Of a stretch of 30,736 bases of DNA, positions 21,109-30,322 are shown piece by piece. The stretch's first letter is position 1. Each line of letters starts with the position of its first letter. Location: positions 1 to 30,736 of the forward strand of contig JADGIZ010000071.1 of assembly GCA_027604665.1 (NCBI GenBank), read 5' to 3'. The notes beneath the pieces are model-generated. The model was given only the letters and a program-made list of their open reading frames with translations, made no database searches and was not told where the DNA came from. Position numbers and translations under genes: made by a program. Source of the DNA: Polyrhizophydium stewartii. Lineage: Eukaryota > Chytridiomycota > Chytridiomycetes > Rhizophydiales.

Positions 21109-21175
21109 GCCCGGCGCGGTGCCGCGAGCTGCAGGCAAGTCGGCGACACGATCGCTGCCCAACGTTTGCCTCACG
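21109..21175. promoter_or_regulatory. 67-bp bidirectional promoter between cyclin L and the PCID2-like gene
   Basis: Only 67 bp separate the divergent start codons of the two genes. The stretch is GC-rich, and I see no TATA or named factor site. If both starts are right, the 5' leaders must be very short or overlap. Confidence 0.45.
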
Positions 21176-22826
21176 ATGCTGCAGCAGGCGGCCGCGGTCG
21201 TCAACACCTGCACCGCCCGGCGCGACGGCGCGGGCATGGCCAAGCTTCTCGTGCAGCTCGCGTCCATGCCTGCGTCGCAGATTCAGCTTGTCTCGGCCCA
21301 GCAGGTGCGCTGCGCACCGCGCAGCCGGCTCGCAGGCGACAGAAGCTGATGCGGCTCCGCAGAAGAGCGGCAAGACTTTGGCCCAGCAGGTGCAGGCGCC
21401 TGCAGGGTACTTCTTTGGCCTGGTGATCAACTACCTTGCGCAGGAGCCGCTGGAGCGCTCCGTCAAGCTCGAGGATCTCTTGCGGTGCGTCTCGCGCTGC
21501 GGCGAGCGGCACGGCGGACCAGAGTCTGACGGCAGCGCAGCAACTTTACCCGGACGGTGTTCACGGCGGCATGGCACCGGCCGCTGTTCAAGGCGCTGTG
21601 CGACCTCGTCGTGGCGCGGGCGCTCGAAAGCGATGCCGCTCGCAGACGCAATGGAATGACACCAGCCGACTGCTCGGGCGTCCAGACGGCGCTCACCGAA
21701 TACACTTCTCTGGCCATCTCGCGAAAGTGAGCCTCGAGCGAGCAGTGACCACAGAAGACAAACCGAGCACTTGCTGATCACGAACGGCGCTGAACTGCAG
21801 ACCGGGCCTTGAGCTTGAAAGCGGGCTTCTCGTTGCCGTGAATGCGCTGTGTCGCATGTCGTTTGTCACGGGCGAGCTTCACATGTGCACGACCGTCATC
21901 GCCAATGTCGAAAAGGCCATTGGACGCACGGTCCATCTCGCAGAGTATCCCAAAGCCGACCAAGTCACGTTCTATTTCAATGTCGGAAAGCTTCGTTTGC
22001 AGAGCCACGATTTCTATGCGGTGCGATCTGAGCTCGGAGATGGAGGCCTGTGGCTGCACCATGGCTGATACGTATGTGACGCAACTCCAGGCCGACGAGA
22101 ATCTCTCGCTGGCCGCCTCCATGTGCCATGCGGATCACTTTGAAAACAAGAGGTGCGGCTTCGTATTCAGATTCCAGTTGCTCCTTCACTCACTGATCAG
22201 ATCGCTCGCAGGCTGATTATGCTGCATCTGGTCGTTGCGAGGATCATTCGCGGGTGCCTGCCGACGATCGAGCTTCTTGAGAAGCACGGCCTCGACGACG
22301 TCTTTGCGGACCTCGTGCATTACATCAAAACAGGCAACTACTTTGACTACCTCAACGCGCTCGAGCAGAGGCGGCGCTGGTTCATGCGGCATTGGCTTTA
22401 CACGATCATGAAGGAGCGTGTGCGTTTGCTGATGTGCCGCAACCTGTTCCAGCAAAGGTGCGCCTGCGTGCGCATGGCTACCACGGCATTTTGCTTGGAT
22501 CTGATACTTGTGGGCAGTCTGCGTGTTTACCAGGAGATCTGTCCGGGCAAGTTCAACGTTCCGATTTCCTTTTTTCTTGCCGCCATACGCCTGAGCGGCT
22601 TGTGCGAGCCAGAGGTCGATCAGGCCGAAGTCGAGTGTCTGTTTGCATCGCTGATTGAGCAGGTTAGTCTTTTTGCTGGAAATGATGTCTTGACTCTTGA
22701 CAGCTGCGAGTGCTGATGGAATGCCCGCAGCGATATATTCTCGGTCGCATCGACCACTTCAGCCAAAACGTTGTGCTGTCCAAGAAGGGTGCCTTTCCGC
22801 CGCCCCTGCATGTACGGTTCAAATAA
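21176..22826 (+). CDS. PCID2: PCI-domain protein of the PCID2/Thp1/CSN12 family (TREX-2 mRNA export)
   Basis: PCID2/Thp1 is a PCI-domain subunit of TREX-2, which couples transcription to mRNA export at nuclear pores; CSN12 is a close relative. Exons are 21176-21304, 21363-21484, 21541-21726, 21801-22020, 22091-22152, 22212-22457, 22518-22662 and 22704-22826, joining to 410 residues (human PCID2 about 399). The N-terminus MLQQAAAVVNTCTARRDGAG resembles the family start. TPR-like helices follow, with NVGKLRLQSHDFYA ahead of the PCI domain. That domain holds GCLPTIELLEKHGL, then RNLFQQSLRVYQEI and SFFLAAIRLSG, with a winged-helix end reading QAEVECLFASLIEQ, GRIDHF and VVLSKKGAFPP. This order matches PCID2 and Thp1. 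Choosing between PCID2 and CSN12 is inference. The in-frame ATG at 21083 lies inside the divergent cyclin L gene, so 21176 is preferred. The stop codon overlaps an AATAAA, and the WD40 gene starts 72 bp downstream. Confidence 0.85.
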
Positions 22827-22827
22827 A
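22822..22827 (+). terminator. AATAAA overlapping the PCID2-like stop codon
   Basis: The stop codon TAA (22824-22826) is embedded in AATAAA. The next gene on the same strand starts at 22898, so the 3' UTR is probably very short or overlaps that gene's leader. Confidence 0.45.
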
Positions 22828-22897
22828 GCGGGCGTTCTTTGGCGCATACTCGTATTTGGATGGCCTGCGAGGCCTCAGGACTGTGCGATTATCGCCC

Positions 22898-25800
22898 ATG
22901 CTGGTGTTCCGCGGAGGTTTTCGCGTTGACCGTCGCCTCACCGCACCAGTCGACAAGGCCAAGATGGCGATGGAGTACAGACACACGATCCAGGACGCGC
23001 ACCCCAAAGCGGTGATGTGCGTCCAGTACAATCCGTTCCGGCGCGAGATCTACACCGCGGGCGAGGGTACGGTGCCGCGGGCTGCAGCGCGCGAATGCAG
23101 TCGCCACAACCAGACGCGACCGCGACACGCGGCGCGCGATGTAGCGGCGTGCCTGCTGACAACGCCATCGTGGCCGCTGCGCTCGCACGTGGCTGTTTCG
23201 CTGCCTGGCGCTCTGGCCGTGCGCTTGGCGAAACAGACTCGCTCATCAAGGTGTGGGAGTCGGAGTCTGGCAAGTTCCTCGGAGCCTGGACAAAGCACAT
23301 TGGCTGGGTCACCAATCTGCTTTACTGGTGCGCGTCCCGTCTGGCTCGCCGAGCGCCGCGTCGCGTGCCGCCCGACATCTTGCTCGGATGCTGAGTGCTT
23401 CCGCATTTGCAGCAAGCAGATCAAGGTTCTCTTTTCGTGCTCGATTGATGGCACTATTATTGCGTGGGGGTCCAACGGGGCCGTTCTGCAAAAGATCCAG
23501 ACTGGCGCACCGATCTACTGCCTCGCATACAACTCGCGACGGCAGCAGCTCATGGCGGGTCAGAACAAGAAAGTTCGACTCTTCCAGCTTATCAACAGCG
23601 ACGACAACCACGGCACGACCGATGTGCTCGAAAGACGCAATGTTGTGTGCCTGGAGCACTCTGACGTCGTGAGCTGCATCGTGTCCTGCGAGGGGCGGTT
23701 TTACTCTGCCGGGTGAACTTTGAGGTCTTGGGCTCAGAGTATGTTTGGATTGGAGATGGCTGACAAGATGCAAACAGATACGACCGCAAGATTGTCATTT
23801 ACGACGTCCCGCACCACGGCGATCTCAAGCTGCGCGTGTCGAGCACAATCAAGGACGCTCACGACGCGGCCATCTCATGCATGGTGTTCGGCAAAGACGC
23901 CGACAACAGCTGGTGCGAGTGACGCTCATGCGCTGCATCGTGCTGCCGCTGCCCATACTGCCATTGCTAATGCCGACTTGGTCGACGTGAAACTTTGCGG
24001 GCCGCACAGGTTGATCACGGGCTCGTTTGACAGAGTCGTCAAGCTGTGGTCGCTCGACGGGAATCTGATGCAGCGCTTTGACGGATTCAAGCAAGTTAAA
24101 TGCAGTGCGCTTCAAAAGATTACCGGCGAGCGAGCAATGTATGCTGACCGGACGCGCATCCTCGCACACAGTGACACCATTTCGTCGCTCTGCTACGTTG
24201 TGCCGACGCAGACGCTGTGGGTGACGGCCAACTCGGCAACCCCCGTTGTCTACGACCCGCGCAGCGGCATCAATGTGGGGTGCTTAGAGACGAATCCGCC
24301 AACGCCATGCTTCGCATTTGTTAACACCCGCATGCGATCTAAACGCAAACTGTGTTTAGGTGTCCGACTTTGTGCGCACCGACGACGAGCGCTTCCACCC
24401 ACCGGGCGGAACATTTTCATTCAAGTACCTAATGTATATTCCCGAGAATAACGAGGTCATTGGCATTTCCACGCGACGGTCTCTTGTAATCTGGCGGTAC
24501 AACTCAGTCGCGCCGCTGACGGTGCTCCCCGGCCATGCAGACATTGCCGAGTGTCTGACTTTCAGTAAGCAAACGATCGCCACTGCGCCAAGAAGTATCT
24601 ATTGGGCTGACCATGTGCTCTATGCAGCGTCCAAGGAGCCGCTGCTCATATTTAGCGGAGGAGATGACGGGATCATCAGGAAATGGGAACGGCTGCAGCT
24701 CAACACGTTCATGTACAGCCAAGAAACGCTGATGCTTCCCAAGGACGACTTTGGCGATGCAGACGCACCCGAGCCAGATCGCGACGACTCGAGCAGCGGC
24801 GACGCTGACCGAGGCGTCAGCCGCAGTATCGCGCTGCGGCGCGCAGGGGAAGCAAGTTATGGTCCTCGCAGCCTGTCAACCGGGCACTCGCAAGACCCGT
24901 CACAGCAGCAGCCGGCGGGCAGAAAGCACGCTTTCTCGCCAAAGCAACAGCGCAGTGGCCAGCACGGATCGCGCGTGACACGGAAGCGCTCGGGCGGAAG
25001 GTCGCTGCTAGCAGTTGGCGCCGATGGCGAACTCAGCTTCGAGCGCTCTACCGGACGACTGTCATCGAAACGCCGCAGTGGGGACACTCCTGACTCTGGG
25101 AGCGGCAGCCAGGTCAATGTTGCAAAATCCGCGCGTCCTGGAATCGTGTCGCTGTTCTACTACGAAGAACTCGACGTGCTGGTCTCTGGATACGAGGACA
25201 GTCGCATATGTGAGTCCGCTGTTTGGAACTGGATTTGATTCCACCACATTGCTGAGAATAGAGTGCTCCCAAACCAAGGCGTGTGGGGCTACAACGAAGA
25301 ATCCATCAAGTTCCTTCCCGAGACCAGCGAGCGGGACGGCGCCGATCCAATGGCACCCGGTGGCGGCAACCAGCTTGGTAGTGACAGCGTGTCGAACCGC
25401 GTCGCGGGAATGACGCTCAAGGCGTCGCTGCTCGATCACAAGGACGCAGTCACTGGCCTCGTGTGCTTTGGGCTCGATGGAATGCATTGGATGGTGGGCA
25501 TCGTATATTGACTGACTGGCGCTGCATAGCGCCGCTGGTGGTCGTGCGTCAGACTGACGCGGGACTAGATCAGTACCGGATGGGATCGCCGCATCTGCGT
25601 GTGGGATCTTCAAGCCAACAAGCTCCAGGATGTGTTTCGTCATGCGCAGCCGCAGGCGTACGGATCAGTGCGCGAGGAGCTGGCGGCGGACGGCATCATT
25701 TTGTCACTTGACTATAGCCCGGAGCGCAACGAGTTTGGCTATGCGTCGAGCGACAAGCTTGCTTATATCCGAAAGTTTTCGCCCGTTGGCAGCGAGATGA

Positions 25801-26901
25801 CTCTCACGTCTGTGCTCCAGGGCCACGAAGCCGAGGTGACGCAAATCCGGTGGCATCGCAAAGAGCAGCAGTGGATCACTGGATCAGAGGATCGGACGAT
25901 ACGCCTCTGGGTGAGCGAATTCTTGCGCCGTGATACACACCGGCCAGATTGGGGCTGTCTGCTGAGATGCTTCGCCATGCAAGCCCGCCGAGGGAATCCC
26001 GTGCCTGCGCATCATCAACAACGACGGCCCCGTCACGGCCTTGTGCATCGACGCGATCAACGGGTGTCTGATCACCGGCTCGCAAGACAAGGTCATTCGG
26101 GTGTTCGACATTGACAAGAAGGACGAGATTGTGCAGAAAAACGTTGGTCACTCGGATGAGATTCGCAGCCTGATCCACATCCCCGTGCGCAACCAGGTTT
26201 GTGCCCTCAATGTCTGCGCCTGCTGCGACTGTGCACGTGCTTTTCTGACAAGCTGGTACGCAGTATGTTTCGGCGTCATGGGACAACACCGTCCGGATAT
26301 GGAATGGTGCGCATCCTGTGCACAAGTGTTCGGCATGCACAAGATTCAGGCGCTGACCGTCAGAGGGCCGCTCGTAGCGTATCTAAAAAAGGGCCAGCGT
26401 CGCATCGCTGCAAAGGCCAACATGACGTTCTACACCAACGCCGAGGAGGAGGAGCAGCTGCCAACGTTCTCGGAGCTGAATCCGCTGATTGTGCCCAAGT
26501 TGCTGACCAAGCCCGTGTTTGTCAAGGATTTCATCCTCGAGAAACTCCCGACCAAGGACGAGGACTACGGCAACACGGTGCGCATCGCATGGCTGCTGCT
26601 GCGCCATCGGGCGACAGCGGGAGAGCGATCTGGCTGATGGGGTGGACCGACATGCAGGCCGAAAAGACGGCGCTGGAGGAGGAGTTGCGGCAAACATTCA
26701 ACGACCTGGATGCCGCGCTGAACGCCGACGTGAGTCGGCTCGGCATGCTCGGCGTGCTTTCTGGTGCCTTGGCAGTGAGGCTGACCCCGACATGGCCTAC
26801 TGCAGCAGAAGCTTGCCCATGGCGCCAAGGGAACGGGCAAGCCGCGCATCGCCAAGGCGCTGCCGAAGCGCAAGGCGGCCGACAAGAAGGAAGCTGCGTG
26901 A
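22898..26901 (+). CDS. Large WD40-repeat protein, two propellers, function unknown
   Basis: I do not recognise the orthologue. Exons: 22898-23066, 23237-23327, 23413-23712, 23778-23912, 24010-24274, 24360-24564, 24628-25209, 25279-25493, 25569-25910, 25984-26196, 26264-26306, 26366-26577, 26658-26729 and 26809-26901 (or from 26806), joining in frame to about 978 residues. It starts MLVFRGGFRVDRR. The first repeat set includes AGEDSLIKVWE, SIDGTIIAWG, SAGYDRKIVIYDV and TGSFDRVVKLWS, ending SGGDDGIIRKWE. A Ser/Arg/Gln-rich, probably disordered linker covers about residues 430-555. The second set holds EDSRICVWGY, TGWDRRICVWDL, GSEDRTIRLW, GSQDKVIRVFDI and SASWDNTVRIWN. A non-WD segment with LPTFSELNPLIVPKLL follows, then a predicted coiled coil (AEKTALEEELRQTFNDLD) and a Lys-rich tail ending KKEAA. 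This suggests a scaffold protein; ciliary, nucleolar or cytoskeletal roles are all open. An out-of-frame ATG at 22860 precedes the chosen start. The junction after WDNTVRIWN is ambiguous. Confidence 0.85.
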
Positions 26902-26995
26902 CGGCCCGCACGGACGGAACGGGCCCGCCGCAAGTTCAGAGATCGCGGCTCCGGCATGCACGCAGAGGCACTCTTAGTACAGAATGGATAGGCGT

Positions 26996-27443
26996 TCACT
27001 TGGTCTGTTGCGAGGACGGAGACGATGATGGTGATGACGGCACTGCGGGGGCCGCTCCAGACCGCGCTGCTGCAGCTGCCTCGGCCTCTTTGCTGAAGCC
27101 GAGGTTGTCGAAGCTGTCGCGCTCCATCAGGCCCTTGTCCATGCGGCACGCCAGGTAGCGCTGAGTCAGGTCGCGGCAGCCCACGGCCTGGCCCTTTTGG
27201 GAGCGCATGCAGGCGAGATACTGCTTGACGATGTCGGCGCACTCTCCGTGCAGGTCGAGCGGGAAGGCGCCGCGCTCGGGGGGCGTCGCCTTTGAGAACA
27301 CCTGCCAGCTGGGATGTGGCATGCGTCAGCTCGCAGCGCGAGGAGCAGGGGTGCTGGCCGGCGGGCTCTGCGGCGAGGCGGGCTCTGCGGCGAGGCGGCC
27401 GCTGCGGCGAGCCGGCCGCTGCGCACCTCGATCCCATCGACAT
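26996..27443 (-). CDS. COX19: COX19, twin Cx9C copper-chaperone-type assembly factor of cytochrome c oxidase
   Basis: COX19 is a small protein of the mitochondrial intermembrane space and cytosol needed for cytochrome c oxidase assembly, working with COX11 and copper delivery. Two exons, 27443-27427 and 27308-26996 on the minus strand, join to 109 residues. The start MSMGSSWQVFSK comes from a 17-nt first exon; the next segment, ATPPERGAFPLD, is close to the fungal COX19 signature. The twin Cx9C pairs are exact: Cys29/Cys39 and Cys50/Cys60, giving the two disulfides of a CHCH fold made by the Mia40 import path. The Ala/Ser/Pro-rich C-terminal tail is longer than in yeast. A single-exon reading from the ATG at 27322 (MPHPSWQ...) is possible, but the spliced form gives a better N-terminus. 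The start is 176 bp from the divergent LTO1 start. Confidence 0.95.
27361..27411 (-). repeat. 17-bp minisatellite inside the COX19 intron
   Basis: Three tandem copies of a 17-bp unit, gcgggctctgcggcgag on the plus strand: 27361-27377 and 27378-27394 are identical, and 27395-27411 differs at two positions. They lie wholly inside the proposed COX19 intron (27309-27426). Confidence 0.85.
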
Positions 27444-27619
27444 GGTTGCGCGAGTTGGTGCAAGTCCGCGTCAGCCAGCCGCGCAAGGTGTCGACGAGGA
27501 CGGCCGAGGCATCGGGCCAGGTGCTGCGCGAGCACCGCTGCTACGGGGGCCTGTGGCCGCCGCCTGACCCACGCCCAGGCTGCCTCGATCGCATCGCTCG
27601 GCCGAGACTTTCCCGCGAG
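27444..27619. promoter_or_regulatory. Bidirectional promoter region between COX19 and LTO1
   Basis: These 176 bp lie between the divergent start codons. The stretch is GC-rich with no TATA box. A plus-strand frame is open upstream of LTO1, but its translation shows no conserved pattern. Confidence 0.5.
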
Positions 27620-28260
27620 ATGAGCGACACGGGCGACATTGAGCTGCTGCTCGAGGTCGAGACAATGTGGGCGAGCTGACGGGCTGACGAGCTGACGGGC
27701 TGCTCGAGAGCATACGGGTGTATGGCGCTCACACATCTGCCAACCCAGGTTCGAGACAAGCGGGTGGGAGGACGGGTACCGCGACGGCGTCAAGGCAGGC
27801 ATGCTCGAGGGCCGTGTCTTTGGGTGCGAGCGCGGCTTCCTCTTTGGCGTCGAGACTGGGTTCTACAGCGGGTTCGCGGAGCTGTGGCAAGCGGTTGCGA
27901 TGCAGGCGCCGCCAGAGGCTGGCGATGCGACAGATGCGACAGATGCAGCCGGTGGCGCCGGCGATGCATCGGCCAGCACGGGCGTGTCGGCGAGGTTGGT
28001 GTCCTGCCTGAATGCGATGGCCTGCAATCACACTGGCGCTGATGGGACACGGCCGACTGGGCATGGCCGACGCTCACAGGGCGCACAAGCAGCTCGCGCA
28101 GCTCCGCGAGGCGGCAGCTCGGTTCCCGCGCGAGAACGGTGCGAGCGTCGATCCACAGCTCGAGATGGACCGTCTGCGCGGCCGATACCGCACAGCGGCA
28201 GCGGCGCTTCGGGTGACCGAGCCCGCCTTCCGGCCTGCCAAGACGGGCCTGACGTTCTGA
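27620..28260 (+). CDS. LTO1: LTO1, Fe-S cluster adaptor with deca-GX3 motif
   Basis: LTO1 with YAE1 links the cytosolic Fe-S targeting complex to the ABC protein Rli1/ABCE1, which is needed for ribosome recycling and translation. Exons 27620-27666, 27749-27994 and 28080-28260 join to 157 residues (human about 137). After MSDTGDIELLLEVETMFETS comes a perfect deca-GX3 array: Gly at 21, 25, 29, 33, 37, 41, 45, 49, 53 and 57, including GWEDGYRDGVKAG and ending GFYSGF. A variable acidic/Ala-rich segment follows (repeated ATD/ADA), then a helical segment RAHKQLAQLREAAARFP and the C-terminal PAFRPAKTGLTF. That tail parallels the SGLSF end of the human protein. The family uses its C-terminal tripeptide to bind the CIA targeting complex; here it is Leu-Thr-Phe. 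The intron 2 splice sites (27995-28079) were chosen by frame and by a GTTGGT donor. Confidence 0.94.
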
Positions 28261-28497
28261 AGATGCGATGTATGTGCACGAGACACTGTCTCCTTTGCTT
28301 CATACTCGGGCTCGGTGCTTTGTCATTACCGCTGATGGCAAAAGGCGGCGGAAAGGGGTGGTGGTTGGAGGCGCAGCACCGGCCAAACAGAGCAGTGTTG
28401 GGGGTTCGGCTGTCGGCCGGCGATGCAGCGGGAGGGGGGGGAGGGCAGATGCGTGGGTTTGTGCGGGTGGATTGGACAGGGCGGAGAGTGTCTGGGC
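28261..28497. other. Tail-to-tail spacer between LTO1 and the Ariadne gene
   Basis: These 237 bp separate the convergent stop codons. They include a G-run near 28433-28445 and no clear AATAAA on either strand. I see no gene or RNA structure here. Confidence 0.6.
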
Positions 28498-30322
28498 TCA
28501 AACGGTGAACTCCCAGCGGCCCTCGATGAGGCCCCGGCAGGTGTCCTTCAGCAGGATCTCGCGGCGGCTGGCGACATAGACGGTCTTGTCAAGCACAAGC
28601 TGCTTGGTCTTGGAGACTGTGCTCGGGTCGATGGGCTGCTCGAGCAGGCCCGAGAGCGCCTCGACGGCCATCTCGAGGTCGCTCTGGTTGTCCTCGAAAA
28701 GCTGCGTGTTGTTGTTGCGCACGAGGTAGTACGCAAAACAGTACGTCCACTTGAGCGTCATGCGCGACTGCAGCAGCACCTCGACGGCCTTGCTGAGGAA
28801 CTGGACCTCGATCCACGACAGCTCCGACGACTGCTGCATCTCCTCCATCTTCTTTTCTGTCTTCTCGTACAGGTCCTTGTCAAGCTTGGCAGACTTGTCG
28901 TGGTTGTCATACCGGTTGAAATACTGCGAGTGCGCGGGCGTGCGTGAGATGCAGCGGTCAGCGCGCAGGCCGCGATCTTCGCGAGGCAGCGCGGGATCGA
29001 AGCCGGAGACTCACATGCAGGTATCTCTCGAGCGCAGCACGCGATCGCGCCTGCGAGTCGCGGGCATCGATGCCGCTCTTCTCCTCGAAGCGGTTGCACG
29101 AGTACCACGACGTGCCGTGCTCGCTCCACGGCCCCAGGCACACCCAGCAGAACTGCGCGGGCGTCAGCATCGGCCAAGGCAGGTGGCGGCGACGCGCAGA
29201 CACGGCGTAGCAGACGCACCTCGTGCTTGCACTTTCGGCAGGTCATGTGGTTGCAGCCGCCGTTCTTCTCGATCGACGTCTGGCACTTGATGCACTCCTT
29301 GGTGTTTGCCGAGATCCAGTTGGCTGTCTCCGAGTCGTCGGCGCACTTCTTGATCCACAACTTGACGAGGAAGCACGGTGACGGCTGGTGGTTGAGAAGG
29401 GAGCAGCCAAAGCAGAAGTTGAAGCCGCACCGGCAGGTGACTGTGGGCACAATCTCCTTGAGCTGGTCGGGTCGGACCTTGCACTCGACTGCGTAGTCAC
29501 AGTTTGGCGCTGGGCACCATTTCAAGTACGGGCTGTCGTCGACGTATGTCCGCATGAGCAGTTCGCGGTACCTTTGCGTGCGCGTGTCAGCATACACACT
29601 GAGCGGGAATGCAAGGGAAGCGATCTCGTGCCAGGCGGCACAGGGGGAGCAGCCACAACTCACTTTTCGTGTGTGCTTTCGTCGACAAGCGACTTGACAG
29701 TCATTTCGTCGACAATGATCTTGCACCCGGACGCCGCGCAGCTGATGCTCCGGCTCTCGCCCTCTTCTTTGATCTTCATGGCCACATAGTGTGAGTAGCA
29801 GTCGACGCAGAAGCGGTGGCCGCACGAGAGAGCAAGCGACATCAGGCCGTCCTCGTCGTTGCAGCAGATGTCGCACATGAAGCCCGGGACGGCGATGGGA
29901 CGGGGTTGCTTGGAGGCGTCCATGATGACGCCTGCCGCGGCGGCAACCCTGTCCGAGTCGTCCATGTACGACTCGATCAGGCGCTCCTTGTGCCAGTGGA
30001 AGTGGCGCAGCAGCGTTGCGGCCGTCTGCGGCGGGCAGCCCAGGATGGCCGAGACCTGCGAGATCTCGCTCTCCTGGAACGACAGGATCTCCTTGGGCGA
30101 GAAGATCACAAAGTCCACGTCATACTCTTTACGCATCTCGCGCTCCGAGACGACCGGCAGGAAGTTGGAGTCCTCCTCCTCCTCGAACATATCCTGGTTC
30201 TGCGTGTCAAAGGGATCCTCGTCGTCAGGGTTCTGGCTGTCCTCGATCTGGACGTCGCCGTCCGAGTCGACGTCAAAGTCGGCGTCGTCGTCCATGAAGT
30301 CGTCGTCGTCATTGAAGGACAT
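28498..30322 (-). CDS. ARIH1: Ariadne-family RBR E3 ubiquitin-protein ligase
   Basis: Ariadne ligases accept ubiquitin from an E2 at RING1, pass it through a RING2 cysteine thioester to the substrate, and cooperate with cullin-RING ligases. Exons in minus-strand order are 30322-29664, 29571-29220, 29152-29015 and 28923-28498, joining exactly to 525 codons (524 residues; human ARIH1 is 557). An acidic Asp/Glu-rich N-terminus (1-50) precedes a UBA-like region (about 75-120). RING1 starts at CDICC (150) with CGHRFCVDC. The IBR follows [14 protein letters not shown]2 reads [18 protein letters not shown], with the predicted catalytic Cys326 (bases 29253-29255). [13 protein letters not shown] and the Ariadne helical domain ([36 protein letters not shown]) complete the family layout. 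The start MSFNDDDD was chosen as the first Met of the acidic region; the frame continues 87 codons upstream to 30583 in Pro/Ala-rich sequence, which could be 5' leader or an extended form. The symbol marks the orthologue group. Confidence 0.95.

Noticed and set aside
27314..27619. Upstream extension of the LTO1 frame to an ATG at 27314
   Set aside because: It would run antisense through both COX19 exons and encodes Arg/Gly-rich sequence. The ATG at 27620 gives the family N-terminus directly before the deca-GX3 array.
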